64,000 bases of DNA from Bacteroidales bacterium (GCA_028282785.1 JANQHE010000048.1:1-64000); one strand, 5' to 3'; counted from the first letter of the stretch, positions 1 through 10,794 are shown. The notes: generated from the letters alone by a model not told the origin. A program made the numbers and translations.

Positions 1-2717
1 TTTAAAACTAAATAAGCACATAAATATTTGTCGCCTTTTTTATCTAACCTGGTAATTACAACACAAGACTTTATAAATGGATAGCTTAAAATACAACTCT
101 CAATTTCTCCCAATTCAATCCGAAAACCTCTAACTTTTACCTGGTTATCTAAACGCCCTAAAAATTCAATATTACCATCAGGTAACCAACGTGCCAAATC
201 GCCAGTCTTATATAATAATTCTCCTTCTTTATAAGGATTAATAACAAATTTACCACTTGTTAATTCCGGTTTATTTAAATAACCCCGAGCTAAACCATCG
301 CCTCCAACAAGCAATTCTCCAACAATACCTATGGGTTGTAATTGCATATCGTTAAAAATATAAGCTGTAGAATTGCTTATAGGTTTACCTATAGGAATGT
401 TATGGGTATATTCTTTTTCTATTTTAAAGGTGGTTGAAAATGTCGTATTTTCTGTTGGACCATAACCATTTATTATGACTAATTGATTGTTCCGGTTTCT
501 GATTCTTGAAATATGTGTACTAGATAATACGTCTCCTCCTACCAATAAATATGATAGATTATCAAAAATTGATTCATTTGTGTCTACTAACTGATTGAAT
601 AAATTTGATGTTAACCATAAGGTAGTAATATTATTCTTAGTTATGTAATATTTTAATAAATCGCCATTTAAGATCACATGGTCCTTTGCAATAAATAAAG
701 TTCCTCCGTTTAGTAAAGCAATCCAAATCTCAAATGTTGTTGCATCGAATACTAATGCTCCGGTCATCAATACTTTGTGCTTGAAATTCGTTGGAATATA
801 ATTAGTATTCTTTACTAAACGGACAATACTCTTATGGTCAATCCCAACACCTTTAGGTTCTCCGGTAGAACCAGATGTAAACATAACATAAGCTAGATCC
901 CTATTATTCCTGCCTAAAGATTTAAAATCATTACTGGAATTTTTAACTTCATCACTATCAATAAAAACTGTTGTTCCTTTAAATGAATAATCAAATTGAG
1001 TATCTCTGGTTGTCAATAATATTGAAATTCTACATTCCGATATTATTTTTCCAATTCTTTCTGAAGGATAGTTGTGGTCAATTGGTACGTAGGTACAACC
1101 TGATTTTATGATTCCAAGGATACCAACAATCATTTCCGAAGAACGGCCTGTTATAAAACCAATTAATTGATTCTCTTTTACTCCCTTTTGAACTAAACAA
1201 TTGGCAACTTTATTTGCTCTGGAATTTAATTCATTATAAGTATAAGACGAATTATCATCAATTAATGCTAAATAATCAGGTATTTGCTCAACCTGCTCCT
1301 CAAATAGTTCATGAATAAGTTTATCGTTAGGATAAGATTGTTTTGTATCATTAAAATCATGTAACAACTGTTTTTTTTCAGACTCTGAAAGAATATTTAA
1401 GCTTTGGACATTTGAGTCGATGTGGTAAATTATTGATTCTAATATGCTTAAAAGATGTTTACTAATGCCTTCAACTTGATACTTTGCTAAATTTGTAGTA
1501 GAATAATTAAAATGTATTTCAATTTCTTCACTTACTAAAGCTGTGATAGTTAATTTATAATTGGTAGTTTCCTGAACCGAGAATGATTTTATTTTTAAAT
1601 TTTCATTACCTTTAATATATTTTCTTTCAATAGGATAATTTTCAATTACAAATATTGACTCCAGTAATTCATCTTCTTTGTAACCTGCGTAACTTAAAAT
1701 TTTTTGTAAAGGGACATTTTCGTATATTGTTCTATCTCTTAATTGTATTGCATTGTTTTTAATATCACTAATTAAACTTCCTGTTTGAGAAAATTTCAAT
1801 CGAATTGGAATTGTATTTATAAACAAACCTACGATTTCCTCAATCCCGTTTAACTTAATATTTCTTCCTGATACTGTAGTCGCAAATAGAACATCTGTGT
1901 TATTGGAATATTTAGTTAATAAGATTCCCCATGCATTATATAAAATATCAGCTCTCGTTAATCCGTATGATTTACATATATTATCAATTTGTTTAACTTT
2001 ATTTGAGCTAATTAATAACTTAACACTCTCTCTGCTATCCTCATCAGATGAAGAATTTTTATTGACATGAAAACAATTTCTTCTTTCATAATTATTTAAA
2101 TAATCTTTCCAAAACTGTTTACTTTTTAAATCTATCTCCTTATTTATACTAATAAAATCTTTAAATGGTGTTTTTTGAATATTTATTACTTCTTCTTCAT
2201 TTACCAACTTATTATAGTTTGATAAAAACTCTTTAAGAATAATAGCATTACTCCATCCATCATATATAATATGATGATTGCTTATTAACAAATAATATTT
2301 ATTAGAATCAACTTTGCATAAAGTTAAACGGAAAGGTACATCCCTTAGATCAAACCTTTCAGAGTAATCTTTACACTGAATATTATGGAATTCCGATACA
2401 GAACCTCGACCTTCTTTTTTTGTTAAATCAAAATAGCGAAAATCAACATCATGCTTTTTTAAGATTATTTGAATTGGTCTATTTAATTTTTCCCATCTAA
2501 ATACTGTTCTTAACATTTCATTAGATTCAATAACCTTATACCAGGCTTTCCTGAAATAATCAACATCTATATTTCCTTGAATTTCTAATGATAATTGAAC
2601 AAAATATAAATTACTGAATATATCTTTCAAATAATGAAATAAGATTCCTTCTTGTAAAGATGTCAAACTAATAATATTATCAACATTAGCTTTATCCAAC
2701 TTATAACTCTTATTCAT
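1..2717 (-). CDS. Nonribosomal peptide synthetase, C-A module (3' end beyond window)
   Basis: The frame is open from ATG at 2717 to the left edge, giving about 905 visible residues. A condensation domain comes first, with active-site HHIIYDG near residue 146 and an early 'LTSLQEGILFHYL' typical of DCL-type C domains that accept a D-residue from an upstream epimerase. An adenylation domain follows, with core 'FTSGSTGEPKG' near residue 615. Its specificity residues, aligned by eye to GrsA, read D-A-F-W-L-G-G-T-F-(K), close to the published Val code DAFWIGGTFK. The gene lies 73 bp downstream of the starter NRPS on the same strand, so it should add residue 2 to the chain. Carrier and later modules are outside the window. 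NRPS identity is certain; the substrate is inferred. Confidence 0.93.
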   Translation of the reverse strand, partial: MNKSYKLDKANVDNIISLTSLQEGILFHYLKDIFSNLYFVQLSLEIQGNIDVDYFRKAWYKVIESNEMLRTVFRWEKLNRPIQIILKKHDVDFRYFDLTKKEGRGSVSEFHNIQCKDYSERFDLRDVPFRLTLCKVDSNKYYLLISNHHIIYDGWSNAIILKEFLSNYNKLVNEEEVINIQKTPFKDFISINKEIDLKSKQFWKDYLNNYERRNCFHVNKNSSSDEDSRESVKLLISSNKVKQIDNICKSYGLTRADILYNAWGILLTKYSNNTDVLFATTVSGRNIKLNGIEEIVGLFINTIPIRLKFSQTGSLISDIKNNAIQLRDRTIYENVPLQKILSYAGYKEDELLESIFVIENYPIERKYIKGNENLKIKSFSVQETTNYKLTITALVSEEIEIHFNYSTTNLAKYQVEGISKHLLSILESIIYHIDSNVQSLNILSESEKKQLLHDFNDTKQSYPNDKLIHELFEEQVEQIPDYLALIDDNSSYTYNELNSRANKVANCLVQKGVKENQLIGFITGRSSEMIVGILGIIKSGCTYVPIDHNYPSERIGKIISECRISILLTTRDTQFDYSFKGTTVFIDSDEVKNSSNDFKSLGRNNRDLAYVMFTSGSTGEPKGVGIDHKSIVRLVKNTNYIPTNFKHKVLMTGALVFDATTFEIWIALLNGGTLFIAKDHVILNGDLLKYYITKNNITTLWLTSNLFNQLVDTNESIFDNLSYLLVGGDVLSSTHISRIRNRNNQLVIINGYGPTENTTFSTTFKIEKEYTHNIPIGKPISNSTAYIFNDMQLQPIGIVGELLVGGDGLARGYLNKPELTSGKFVINPYKEGELLYKTGDLARWLPDGNIEFLGRLDNQVKVRGFRIELGEIESCILSYPFIKSCVVITRLDKKGDKYLCAYLVL

Positions 2718-2790
2718 AACTGACTGATTATTTTATAACTACAAGCATTAAAACTTCCGTTATAATATTTATAAGAATAATTTTAGCTTG

Positions 2791-5700
2791 TTAAAAAAGG
2801 CTTTCTAATTCATCTTCACTTAGCTCAACCGTATCAAAATCTGAAGGCGTAAAATGAATCTCAGTATTATTGGACAGATACAGAAAAATCCCATTTATAT
2901 TTCTTTCAATTCCCTCTCTTATGACAGTTAATTCATGATAATCTAGTATACTTTTATTACATATAATATCGATAATTAACTTTCCATCTATTATAAAACT
3001 ATTCACTTCTAGATTAGTAGTAAATTCATTTTTATTCGAGATATCTTCTCCGGTATAATCATTTAGAAATGAGAATAGGTCATTTGACAATTCCTTTCCA
3101 AACTGTCCCATGTAATTAAATCTAACTTCGGATCTTCTTTTAGTTAGTTTATTAAATTTTTTATTGATATATTTTAATACTCCATACCCTAGACCGTTTT
3201 TAGGGATGTTACGTAACTGCTCTTTTACAAGCTTTAATATATCATTAATATTATTACTATTTAAAATAAATTCTACAGGATAAATTGATGTAAACCACCC
3301 TATAGTTCTTGACACATCTATACCCTCAACTATCCGACCGTAACTTTCCGTGTCAATTATAAATGTATCTTTATTGTAATGTTCTCTTAATGTTTTTAAC
3401 AAAGAACTTATTAGCAAAATTTGAATATCCGTACCATACGATATGTTGGCATCTTTTAGTAAATAATCTGTCTTTTCTTTATCAATTATAATTTGAGACC
3501 TAAAACCCTCTCCTCTAAAAGGTGTTTTATTTTCTTTATAGTCAAATAGCTTATGTTCCTTTTCTTCAATTCTGTTCCAAAAATTGAACTGATCCATTAA
3601 TTCGTTAGAACTTGCATATTTATTAATTGCATTCTGCCAATCAATAAGATTTGCGGTTTTTTGAGGAAGATAAAAGGTTCTTTTCTTTTCTAAATTCAAA
3701 TATATGGTGTACAAGTCTTCTAATAGTATTCTCCACGACAATCCATCTATTACCAAGTGATGAGAAGTTATCAATAATCTATCAGTTTTGCCATTCTGTC
3801 TTATAATAGCAGCTTTTATTAATAAAGTATTCGTGATATCAAATTTAGATTTAATTTTTATTCCTAAGTTTTCAATTTCATCTTTATGATTAATAAAATA
3901 TTCATCAACTTCAAATGGATGATTAAGATATTCATTATTGAAATACATTAATCTGCTTTTCGGATTGAAATTCATTCTTAAACCATCATGGTGCTCAATA
4001 ATTTTATCAAATGTTTGTTCCAGAAGGTTTCTGTTTATATTTCTCTTAAATTCCAATAATAAGGATTGGTTATAATAATTTTGATCTTTAAATTTCTGTT
4101 CAAAAAACCATTTTTCAATTACACTTATTTTTTTTTCTCCTGTAACAATTCCTTGATCATACTCTTCATTTGATTTTCTTACGCATTTACATATTTGTTC
4201 AATGGATTGATTTACAAGAATTTCGTTTGCCAATAATGAATAACCTTTATTATATAAACGCGATGTAATTTGAACTGCTTTTATGGAATCTCCTCCTATC
4301 TGAAAAAAATTATCATCAATTCCTATTTCATCAACATTAAGAACTTGCTGAAATATTTCCACCAGCAGTTTTTGAATTTCATTTTCTGCAGCACGAATCT
4401 CTTTTCCTTTTTTTAATAAATTTAATGACAATAGTGCTTCTTTATCTACTTTACCGTTATGAGTTAAAGGAATATTATCAATATTGAAAAAAGCATTAGG
4501 AATCATGTAAGATGGCAAACGGTTTTGAATATAATTTCGCAAATCATTCTCACAGATATCAATTTTTGAAGTATAATATGCAAATAATTTATAAATACCA
4601 TCAATATTGGATTGTACAACTACAGCCGATTTAATATCCTCAAATTCCAGTATACATTTTTCAATTTCACTTAATTCGATTCGATAACCATTTATTTTAA
4701 CTTGATGATCTGATCTTCCAAGAAACTCTATTTGCCCGCTTTCATTAAATCTTGCCAAATCTCCAGTTTTATACAACTTTTTTTCTGATAGCTCAGAAAC
4801 CGTTATAAACTTATCATGTGTTAAACTTTTTTTACTATGATAACCTCTGCCTACACCTAAACCTCCTACAAAGATCTCCCCGGTTATTCCTTTTGGTACA
4901 GGATTATTATATTTATCCAATAAATAAATATGAACATTATCTGCTGGTTTCCCAATTGGAATAGATTTATTATATTTTTCTTTATGTTTAAGTTTATAAA
5001 TCATACAACCAACTGTAGTTTCTGTTGGTCCATATTCATTAAATATCTCGATCCGGTTATTAAACATACAAGAAATTTCATTTGCTAATTCAGATGCCAA
5101 ATCTTCTCCTCCAACAATAAATCGCTTAAGATTTTTAATATTTTCAGGATTAATTTTATGATCATCCCTTATCAGCTTTAAGTGCGAAGGTGTAAGTTTT
5201 ATTACTCCTACTCTATCTTCTAATAGTACCTGCTCAATTAATAAATTCCGATCATTTTCTTGATAAATAAAAATAGAATTACCGGTTACTAGAGGTAGAA
5301 ATAGGGAAGTAACGGTTAAATCAAAAGCTACTGAAGTAAACAAGGGAAAATGAACTTTTTCATTTTTAACATATTGTTTTTGAGCCCACCAAATATAATT
5401 CAATAAATTTCCATGCTCAATCATTACTCCTTTTGGTTGACCAGAAGTACCTGACGTATAAATCATGTAAGCTAAATTGTTTGACTTAATATTTATTTTA
5501 TATTCAGGTAAATTCAAATCATACTTATTTAAATCATCAACACATATTATTTTATCTTTTGAGAATTCATTTAAAACATTCTTGTTAGATTCTTGAGTCG
5601 TTTTTGTAGTAAGTATCAAAATGGGTTTACAATCATCTAATATGTACTTTTTCCTTAATACCGGGTAGTTTATATCAACCGGAACATATGCCCCCCCTGC

Positions 5701-8700
5701 TTTAAGAATTGCTAAAACCGATACTACAAATTCAATAGATTTATCCATAAAAATTACTACAAACGCCTCATTTTTGACACCCTCATGTACCAATAGTTTT
5801 GCTAATTCATTAGCTTCATTATTTAATTTCTTATATGATAATCGAACATCTCCACAAATAAGAGCTTCTGCATCTGGATTATCTAAAGATTGATTTTCAA
5901 ATAGTTCATGAATAAGTACGTCAGGATTATCTGAGTCTGTTTTATTATATTCTGAAATTAACTCAATCTTTTCCTTATCGGAAATAATATCAATATCCTT
6001 AATATTAGAATCTGGATTATCAATTATACTTTTAATAATTTGTATAAAATATTCAGAATATTCTTTAATAGTACCTTCTTTGAATAAAGCAGTAGAATAT
6101 TCAAATATAAAATCTATATTCTCATTCTCAACTAATTCTAAACTAATATCAAACTTTGAAGTTTTCTGATCTACCGGAAAATAAGATATCTCGAATTCGT
6201 TATTAGAAAATGCAGGAAAAACCATATTTTGATATACAAACATAGTATCAAATAATGAATTATTCTCATCTGAAGATTTATGATTAAGAAGATTTAATAA
6301 CTCATTATATGGCAAGTCTTTATTGTTCATTGACTGAACAAATTCCTTATTAATATCATTTAAATATTGAATAAACCGGGTATTTCCTTTCGGGTAAAAT
6401 CTTATTGGTAAATTATTTACAAACATTCCCACAGTTTCAATAAATTTACCATGATTTCGACCTGCTTCAGCAATACCTATTATCATATCCTCTTGTCCAG
6501 TAATTTTATGCATTAACAATGAATAGCATGCAAAAAGAATTACAGATTTTGAAACTTCTGTTTTCCGAGAAAGGTCCTCAATAGACCGATTAAGGTTTGA
6601 ACCAAGACTACCATAAAATCTGGCTCCATCATAATTGCTTGTATTTACCTTCGGAAAATCATATGGTAAGTCTAATTTAGGAACATCATCACTAAACTTA
6701 TTCAACCAATAATTTTTAATCTCCTGATTAATTTTGCTATTCAAAAATTTCTCTTCCCAAAGTACAAAATCTGCATACTCATATTCTATTTTTTCTATTT
6801 TTCTATTTTGTACCAGATTTAAGTAATCATGAATTATTTTAATAAGAGAACTACCATCCGCAACAATATGATGAATATCAAATAACAATACAGTTACATT
6901 ATTAATAAATGCATATTTCAAACGTATTAATGGCAAAATTTCTAAATTAAAAGGTGTTACATAATTTAATACCTGTTTTTCAAACCTCTCGTCGCTTCTT
7001 AACTTCATTTCTTCAAATGATATAACAGATTCATTATGAACATATTGATATGGCTCACCATCCTCAAAATGAAATGTTGTTCTAAAAATATCATATGCAT
7101 TAATTAATTCGATTAAAGCGTTCTTTAATCTATTAATTTCAACTTTACCATCGAGAATAAAACCTTGGGGAAGATTATAAGCAAGCGATCGTTTATTCAA
7201 TTGATAAAAATAAAATAACCTATTTTGTGCATGAGATAATCTAAATCTTTTATTTTCATTACGTTCAATTTTATACGATTCTATGTTCTTCTTACTTTGA
7301 GCAAGTTTGGAAAGTCCTTTTATAGTTTTTATTGTATATATATCTTCCAATGATATATCCATATTCAACTCCCCTCGAAGTTCTGCAACCAACTGACTAG
7401 CTTTTAAAGAATTCCCTCCAATAGCAAAAAAGTCATCTTCAAGGTTTATATCTTTTCTACCTAATATCTTCTGCCAGATTTGTAAAACATTTTTTTCAGA
7501 ATTACTTAGTGATTCTATAACTCTTTCCTTTCTTTCTTTCTTAATTAATACGTTCAATCTAGATATAATATCAACATACTGACCATTTAAGTAATTCTGT
7601 AAAAGTTTATACCGTTGAATTTTTCCACTAGTTGTTTTTGGAATTCCTTTTACAGGAATAACATGATCTACATGTATTCCAACCTTCTTATTAATAACTT
7701 CAATACATGACTTTCTAATACTGACAAAACTTTCAAGCATTCCTCTATACAAAATAAATGCAATTATCTCGTCTCTTGATAAACTAGAATTATAATTTCC
7801 GACGATTACAACTTTCCCTAATTCAACTTCTTTGACCTGTTCTGCAATTCTTTCCAGATCATGGGAATAATAATTTTCTCCATTTACAAATATGATATCT
7901 TTCTCTCTTCCGACAATATATAGCTCACCATACGTATCCTTAAACCCCAGATCTCCTGTATCCACCCAACCATCATTTGTGACTAATCTTAAAGTATCTT
8001 TTTGATTATTATAATAGCCCGAAGTTACATTTTTACCTTTTATTTGGATTCTTCCTACATAACCATTCTCCAAAGTTTTATCTTCTCTATTAACAAGGCG
8101 GATATAAGTATTTTTAATTTGTTTTCCAACACTTACAAATTGAATACTTGAATCATTTTGATCTGTATGGATAATTTTTTCACCAATATTCAAGTGATTT
8201 CTATCTACATGAACCGAAAATATATTTTTCTCTGGTTTAGAAAAAGATACAGCAAGACTCGCTTCCGCTAAACCGTATACCGGAAATATAGTGTTATCTT
8301 TTAATCCATAGCTTTTAAAGTAATTGTTAAACTTTTGACATATTTCTTTAGATATTGGTTCAGCTCCATTAACAATTATTCGCAAGCTTGATAAATCAAT
8401 GTTGTGATTTTTTTCTGGCCTGAAATGTTTTAATAAATATTGGTAGCCAAAATTAGGAGAAGAAGTAAATGTAATTTTATAGTCAGCAATTTTCCTAAGC
8501 CAAAGTGAAGGATTTCGCATAAATAGCTCAGTGGGCATTATAAAGTGATTCCAACCTTTATAAAGTGGTGTTAGATGAAAGCCTATAAGCCCCATATCAT
8601 GAGTCAAAGGCATCCAGCTATAAAACTTATCTCCTTCCTGAGGACTATAAATTCCATGATGTATTGACTCTATATTAGTATATAAGTTCTGATGAGTTAA

Positions 8701-9234
8701 AATAACTCCTTTGGGATTTCCTGTCGATCCGGATGAAAATTGTATATATGCTATATCATTTTCAGTAATCTCCTTTATTTCCCCTTGTACATTACTGCCG
8801 GAATCATCTGTTAAAATAAGTCTATCTCTTATCAAGTTTTTAAGTTCTTGATCTGATTTAACATTCTTAGAATAATTCTCGTTAGTGGTTATTAGATAAG
8901 GAGAATATAAAACTTTGATTATATTTTTTAATTTTTCCTTTAAATCTTCGGTTAAAGCATAGTTAACAGGAACTGGAATAATTCTTCCCAATATACAAGC
9001 CCAAAATGTCTCAATAAATATATTAGGTTCTTGTAACTGAAATACCAATTCGTCTCCCTCATTAACACCAAACTGTTGTAATCTTCCTAAGATAAAAATA
9101 GCCCTCTTATTCAATTCTTCATAAGAAACAAATGAATCATTACCAACACTATTGATATACGTAATGCCTTTATTGGAACAATTACCTAATCTCAAGAAAA
9201 TATTCTGTAAGTTATTTTGAGAAGTCATTGACAT
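2791..9234 (-). CDS. Starter NRPS: FAAL-PCP-C-A(Asn)-PCP-E
   Basis: About 2147 aa. Domain order, with approximate residues: fatty-acyl-AMP ligase-like adenylating domain 1-590 ('FSSGSTGNPKG', 'VGREKDIIFVNGENYY'); carrier with GGNS near 607; condensation domain with HHIVADG near 790; adenylation domain with 'YTSGTSGQPKG' near 1255; carrier with GGDS near 1645; epimerisation domain with HHLVIDG near 1830 and 'RFNYMGQFG' near 2040. The A-domain code reads D-L-T-K-I-G-E-V-G-(K), one residue from the tyrocidine-type Asn code. The protein should load a fatty acid, join it to Asn and epimerise it, giving N-acyl-D-Asn on the carrier. I start at Met 9234 because the longer frame from 9273 overlaps the upstream nusG-like gene; Met 9228 is also possible. 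Domain order is firm; product prediction is inference. Confidence 0.95.
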   Translation of the reverse strand: MSMTSQNNLQNIFLRLGNCSNKGITYINSVGNDSFVSYEELNKRAIFILGRLQQFGVNEGDELVFQLQEPNIFIETFWACILGRIIPVPVNYALTEDLKEKLKNIIKVLYSPYLITTNENYSKNVKSDQELKNLIRDRLILTDDSGSNVQGEIKEITENDIAYIQFSSGSTGNPKGVILTHQNLYTNIESIHHGIYSPQEGDKFYSWMPLTHDMGLIGFHLTPLYKGWNHFIMPTELFMRNPSLWLRKIADYKITFTSSPNFGYQYLLKHFRPEKNHNIDLSSLRIIVNGAEPISKEICQKFNNYFKSYGLKDNTIFPVYGLAEASLAVSFSKPEKNIFSVHVDRNHLNIGEKIIHTDQNDSSIQFVSVGKQIKNTYIRLVNREDKTLENGYVGRIQIKGKNVTSGYYNNQKDTLRLVTNDGWVDTGDLGFKDTYGELYIVGREKDIIFVNGENYYSHDLERIAEQVKEVELGKVVIVGNYNSSLSRDEIIAFILYRGMLESFVSIRKSCIEVINKKVGIHVDHVIPVKGIPKTTSGKIQRYKLLQNYLNGQYVDIISRLNVLIKKERKERVIESLSNSEKNVLQIWQKILGRKDINLEDDFFAIGGNSLKASQLVAELRGELNMDISLEDIYTIKTIKGLSKLAQSKKNIESYKIERNENKRFRLSHAQNRLFYFYQLNKRSLAYNLPQGFILDGKVEINRLKNALIELINAYDIFRTTFHFEDGEPYQYVHNESVISFEEMKLRSDERFEKQVLNYVTPFNLEILPLIRLKYAFINNVTVLLFDIHHIVADGSSLIKIIHDYLNLVQNRKIEKIEYEYADFVLWEEKFLNSKINQEIKNYWLNKFSDDVPKLDLPYDFPKVNTSNYDGARFYGSLGSNLNRSIEDLSRKTEVSKSVILFACYSLLMHKITGQEDMIIGIAEAGRNHGKFIETVGMFVNNLPIRFYPKGNTRFIQYLNDINKEFVQSMNNKDLPYNELLNLLNHKSSDENNSLFDTMFVYQNMVFPAFSNNEFEISYFPVDQKTSKFDISLELVENENIDFIFEYSTALFKEGTIKEYSEYFIQIIKSIIDNPDSNIKDIDIISDKEKIELISEYNKTDSDNPDVLIHELFENQSLDNPDAEALICGDVRLSYKKLNNEANELAKLLVHEGVKNEAFVVIFMDKSIEFVVSVLAILKAGGAYVPVDINYPVLRKKYILDDCKPILILTTKTTQESNKNVLNEFSKDKIICVDDLNKYDLNLPEYKINIKSNNLAYMIYTSGTSGQPKGVMIEHGNLLNYIWWAQKQYVKNEKVHFPLFTSVAFDLTVTSLFLPLVTGNSIFIYQENDRNLLIEQVLLEDRVGVIKLTPSHLKLIRDDHKINPENIKNLKRFIVGGEDLASELANEISCMFNNRIEIFNEYGPTETTVGCMIYKLKHKEKYNKSIPIGKPADNVHIYLLDKYNNPVPKGITGEIFVGGLGVGRGYHSKKSLTHDKFITVSELSEKKLYKTGDLARFNESGQIEFLGRSDHQVKINGYRIELSEIEKCILEFEDIKSAVVVQSNIDGIYKLFAYYTSKIDICENDLRNYIQNRLPSYMIPNAFFNIDNIPLTHNGKVDKEALLSLNLLKKGKEIRAAENEIQKLLVEIFQQVLNVDEIGIDDNFFQIGGDSIKAVQITSRLYNKGYSLLANEILVNQSIEQICKCVRKSNEEYDQGIVTGEKKISVIEKWFFEQKFKDQNYYNQSLLLEFKRNINRNLLEQTFDKIIEHHDGLRMNFNPKSRLMYFNNEYLNHPFEVDEYFINHKDEIENLGIKIKSKFDITNTLLIKAAIIRQNGKTDRLLITSHHLVIDGLSWRILLEDLYTIYLNLEKKRTFYLPQKTANLIDWQNAINKYASSNELMDQFNFWNRIEEKEHKLFDYKENKTPFRGEGFRSQIIIDKEKTDYLLKDANISYGTDIQILLISSLLKTLREHYNKDTFIIDTESYGRIVEGIDVSRTIGWFTSIYPVEFILNSNNINDILKLVKEQLRNIPKNGLGYGVLKYINKKFNKLTKRRSEVRFNYMGQFGKELSNDLFSFLNDYTGEDISNKNEFTTNLEVNSFIIDGKLIIDIICNKSILDYHELTVIREGIERNINGIFLYLSNNTEIHFTPSDFDTVELSEDELESLF

Positions 9235-9260
9235 TAGCCTTTTTACATAGCATAAAATAA

Positions 9261-9782
9261 CTATGAATAACACATTTCAACACTTTCTATATAGTTTGAA
9301 GGTACATTAATAATTAATGATTGCTTTAAAGAAACTATTTTAACTGCAAACCTTTGACTTCCACGCTCTTCAAGCAAAACCCCCTCCAGTCCACATAAAG
9401 GACCTTCGTTGATTAATACCGTAGTTCCTATTTTTAAATCATCACTAACTTCAATAGTGGACTTCTTACTTATAATATAGTTTATCTGATCTATTTCTTT
9501 TTGCTTTATAAAAACAGGATCTTTACAAAATGTGACGCAATTAATAACCTTTGGTGTCTTTAGTATATCAAAGATTTTATTACGTTCAATATTCACAAAA
9601 ATATAATTGGGAAATAAAGGAATTTGTAAACGTTTCTTTCTATCACTCCAGTTTTTAACTATCCAATGTAATGGCAAAAAAGTTTCATAGCCTTCTTTTT
9701 GTAAGTACTTTTGCACCTTTCTTTCAAATTTAGGATAAGTGTAAAAAACGTACCACTTCTTTGTAAAAAAAATAGAATCCAT
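9261..9782 (-). CDS. NusG-family (UpxY/LoaP-like) transcription antiterminator
   Basis: 173 aa. The N-terminal NGN domain starts with 'WYVFYTYPKFERKVQKYL' and contains 'PLFPNYIFVNI'. The C-terminal part is a short KOW domain ('INEGPLCGLEGVLLEERG'). Specialised NusG paralogues of this kind precede and control single long operons: UpxY for Bacteroides capsule loci, LoaP for Bacillus polyketide loci. Here the gene stops about 26 bp before the first NRPS start on the same strand, so it is probably the first gene of the NRPS operon and lets RNA polymerase read through it. The housekeeping NusG is not in this window. Family is confident; the operon-specific role is inferred from position. Confidence 0.9.
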   Translation of the reverse strand: MDSIFFTKKWYVFYTYPKFERKVQKYLQKEGYETFLPLHWIVKNWSDRKKRLQIPLFPNYIFVNIERNKIFDILKTPKVINCVTFCKDPVFIKQKEIDQINYIISKKSTIEVSDDLKIGTTVLINEGPLCGLEGVLLEERGSQRFAVKIVSLKQSLIINVPSNYIESVEMCYS

Positions 9783-10758
9783 AAGTTACTTTAATAAAAT
9801 TAACCAGGTTAAACTTTTTCTTCTTATGGCAATTTCCGGACATAGAAATCCCATTAGAGCTTTTATTAAAATCCCTTAAAATCATCATCTATACGTTCAA
9901 AAAACGGGAAGAGGGTTTATTGATATGTAAGCTAATAACAATTCTCGAATATTATATCCGTATTGGAGAAAAACCAAGTTAATAAAAGAAGAATTCAATT
10001 TGTAGGTTACACAGTCAATAAATTAGAGTTATAGTTTTTGCTTATATTCTAAAACAAAACGCCTAATATTAACTTCAGGACACAGCTTCGCTTATAAAAC
10101 TCACAAAACTGGTTCATTTTAATAAAGCAAATAAAGTTTATACACGAAAATAAAAATTTTAACTTAAATTTCAATGTTATCAAACTAAAACTATAACTTT
10201 TTAACAAAAAAGTTATATATCCATAACATTTATATAGAGTATATAACACAAACTTAAAATGTGTTTTATAACACATCTGTGATAAAGTGGTTAGTCTTAT
10301 TTATATCCTATTCAGCATATTTATTATTCCAATTAATGAATTATCAAGAAAAGTTGGCACTAAAAATATAATCAAATTATCATATAAAATGCATTTAACA
10401 AACGATTTGGATACTTCATATGACACATTTTCTAACATGTTGCTATCTTATATTCTTTATCTATATGAAATTGTTTAAAATATAGTCCTTCCAACATTTC
10501 ATTATCTCTTAACCACATCGAGAAACTATTTAATGGACGAATAATGCTTTTCCAATAAATTTGACATAGCTCTCTTTAAGCGACCATAATGTAAATGTTA
10601 TACTAAGATAATTCAGAAACAATAACATTAGCTTTACATTATAAAATTCGTCGCTTATTGAAATACTATTAATGTATAATAATTTATAAAAATCTGATTG
10701 TAATGTTCTTACAAATTATTTTCGATTCTTACAAGCTCCACTGCAATCTCAAAACTCT
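9783..10758. other. Long gene-free region upstream of the NRPS operon
   Basis: Nearly 1 kb without a credible gene. Open frames at 10049-10276 (minus) and 10287-10478 (plus) are short, hydrophobic or AT-biased and resemble no family I know. Part of it probably serves as the 5' leader and promoter of the nusG-like/NRPS operon. A small inverted repeat (ATGTGTT, four bases, AACACAT) lies at 10259-10276. I see no tRNA and no recognisable riboswitch. Confidence 0.5.
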
Positions 10759-10794
10759 AAAAACAAAATGAATCACTTGATTCATTTTGTTTTT
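10759..10794. terminator. Strong bidirectional intrinsic terminator-like hairpin
   Basis: A 17-bp perfect inverted repeat (left arm 10759-10775, right arm 10778-10794) with a 2-base centre. The arms carry A-runs and T-runs outside, so RNA from either strand gives a hairpin followed by U residues. Odd because it lies between two divergent transcription units, with no gene ending beside it. Confidence 0.7.

Noticed and set aside
10049..10276. 75-aa minus-strand frame in the NRPS upstream region
   Set aside because: Low-complexity Phe/Leu/Lys translation of AT-rich DNA, no start context, no family resemblance.
10287..10478. 63-aa plus-strand frame in the NRPS/lysC intergenic region
   Set aside because: No recognisable domain and no flanking operon logic; may be a decayed gene but cannot be supported.
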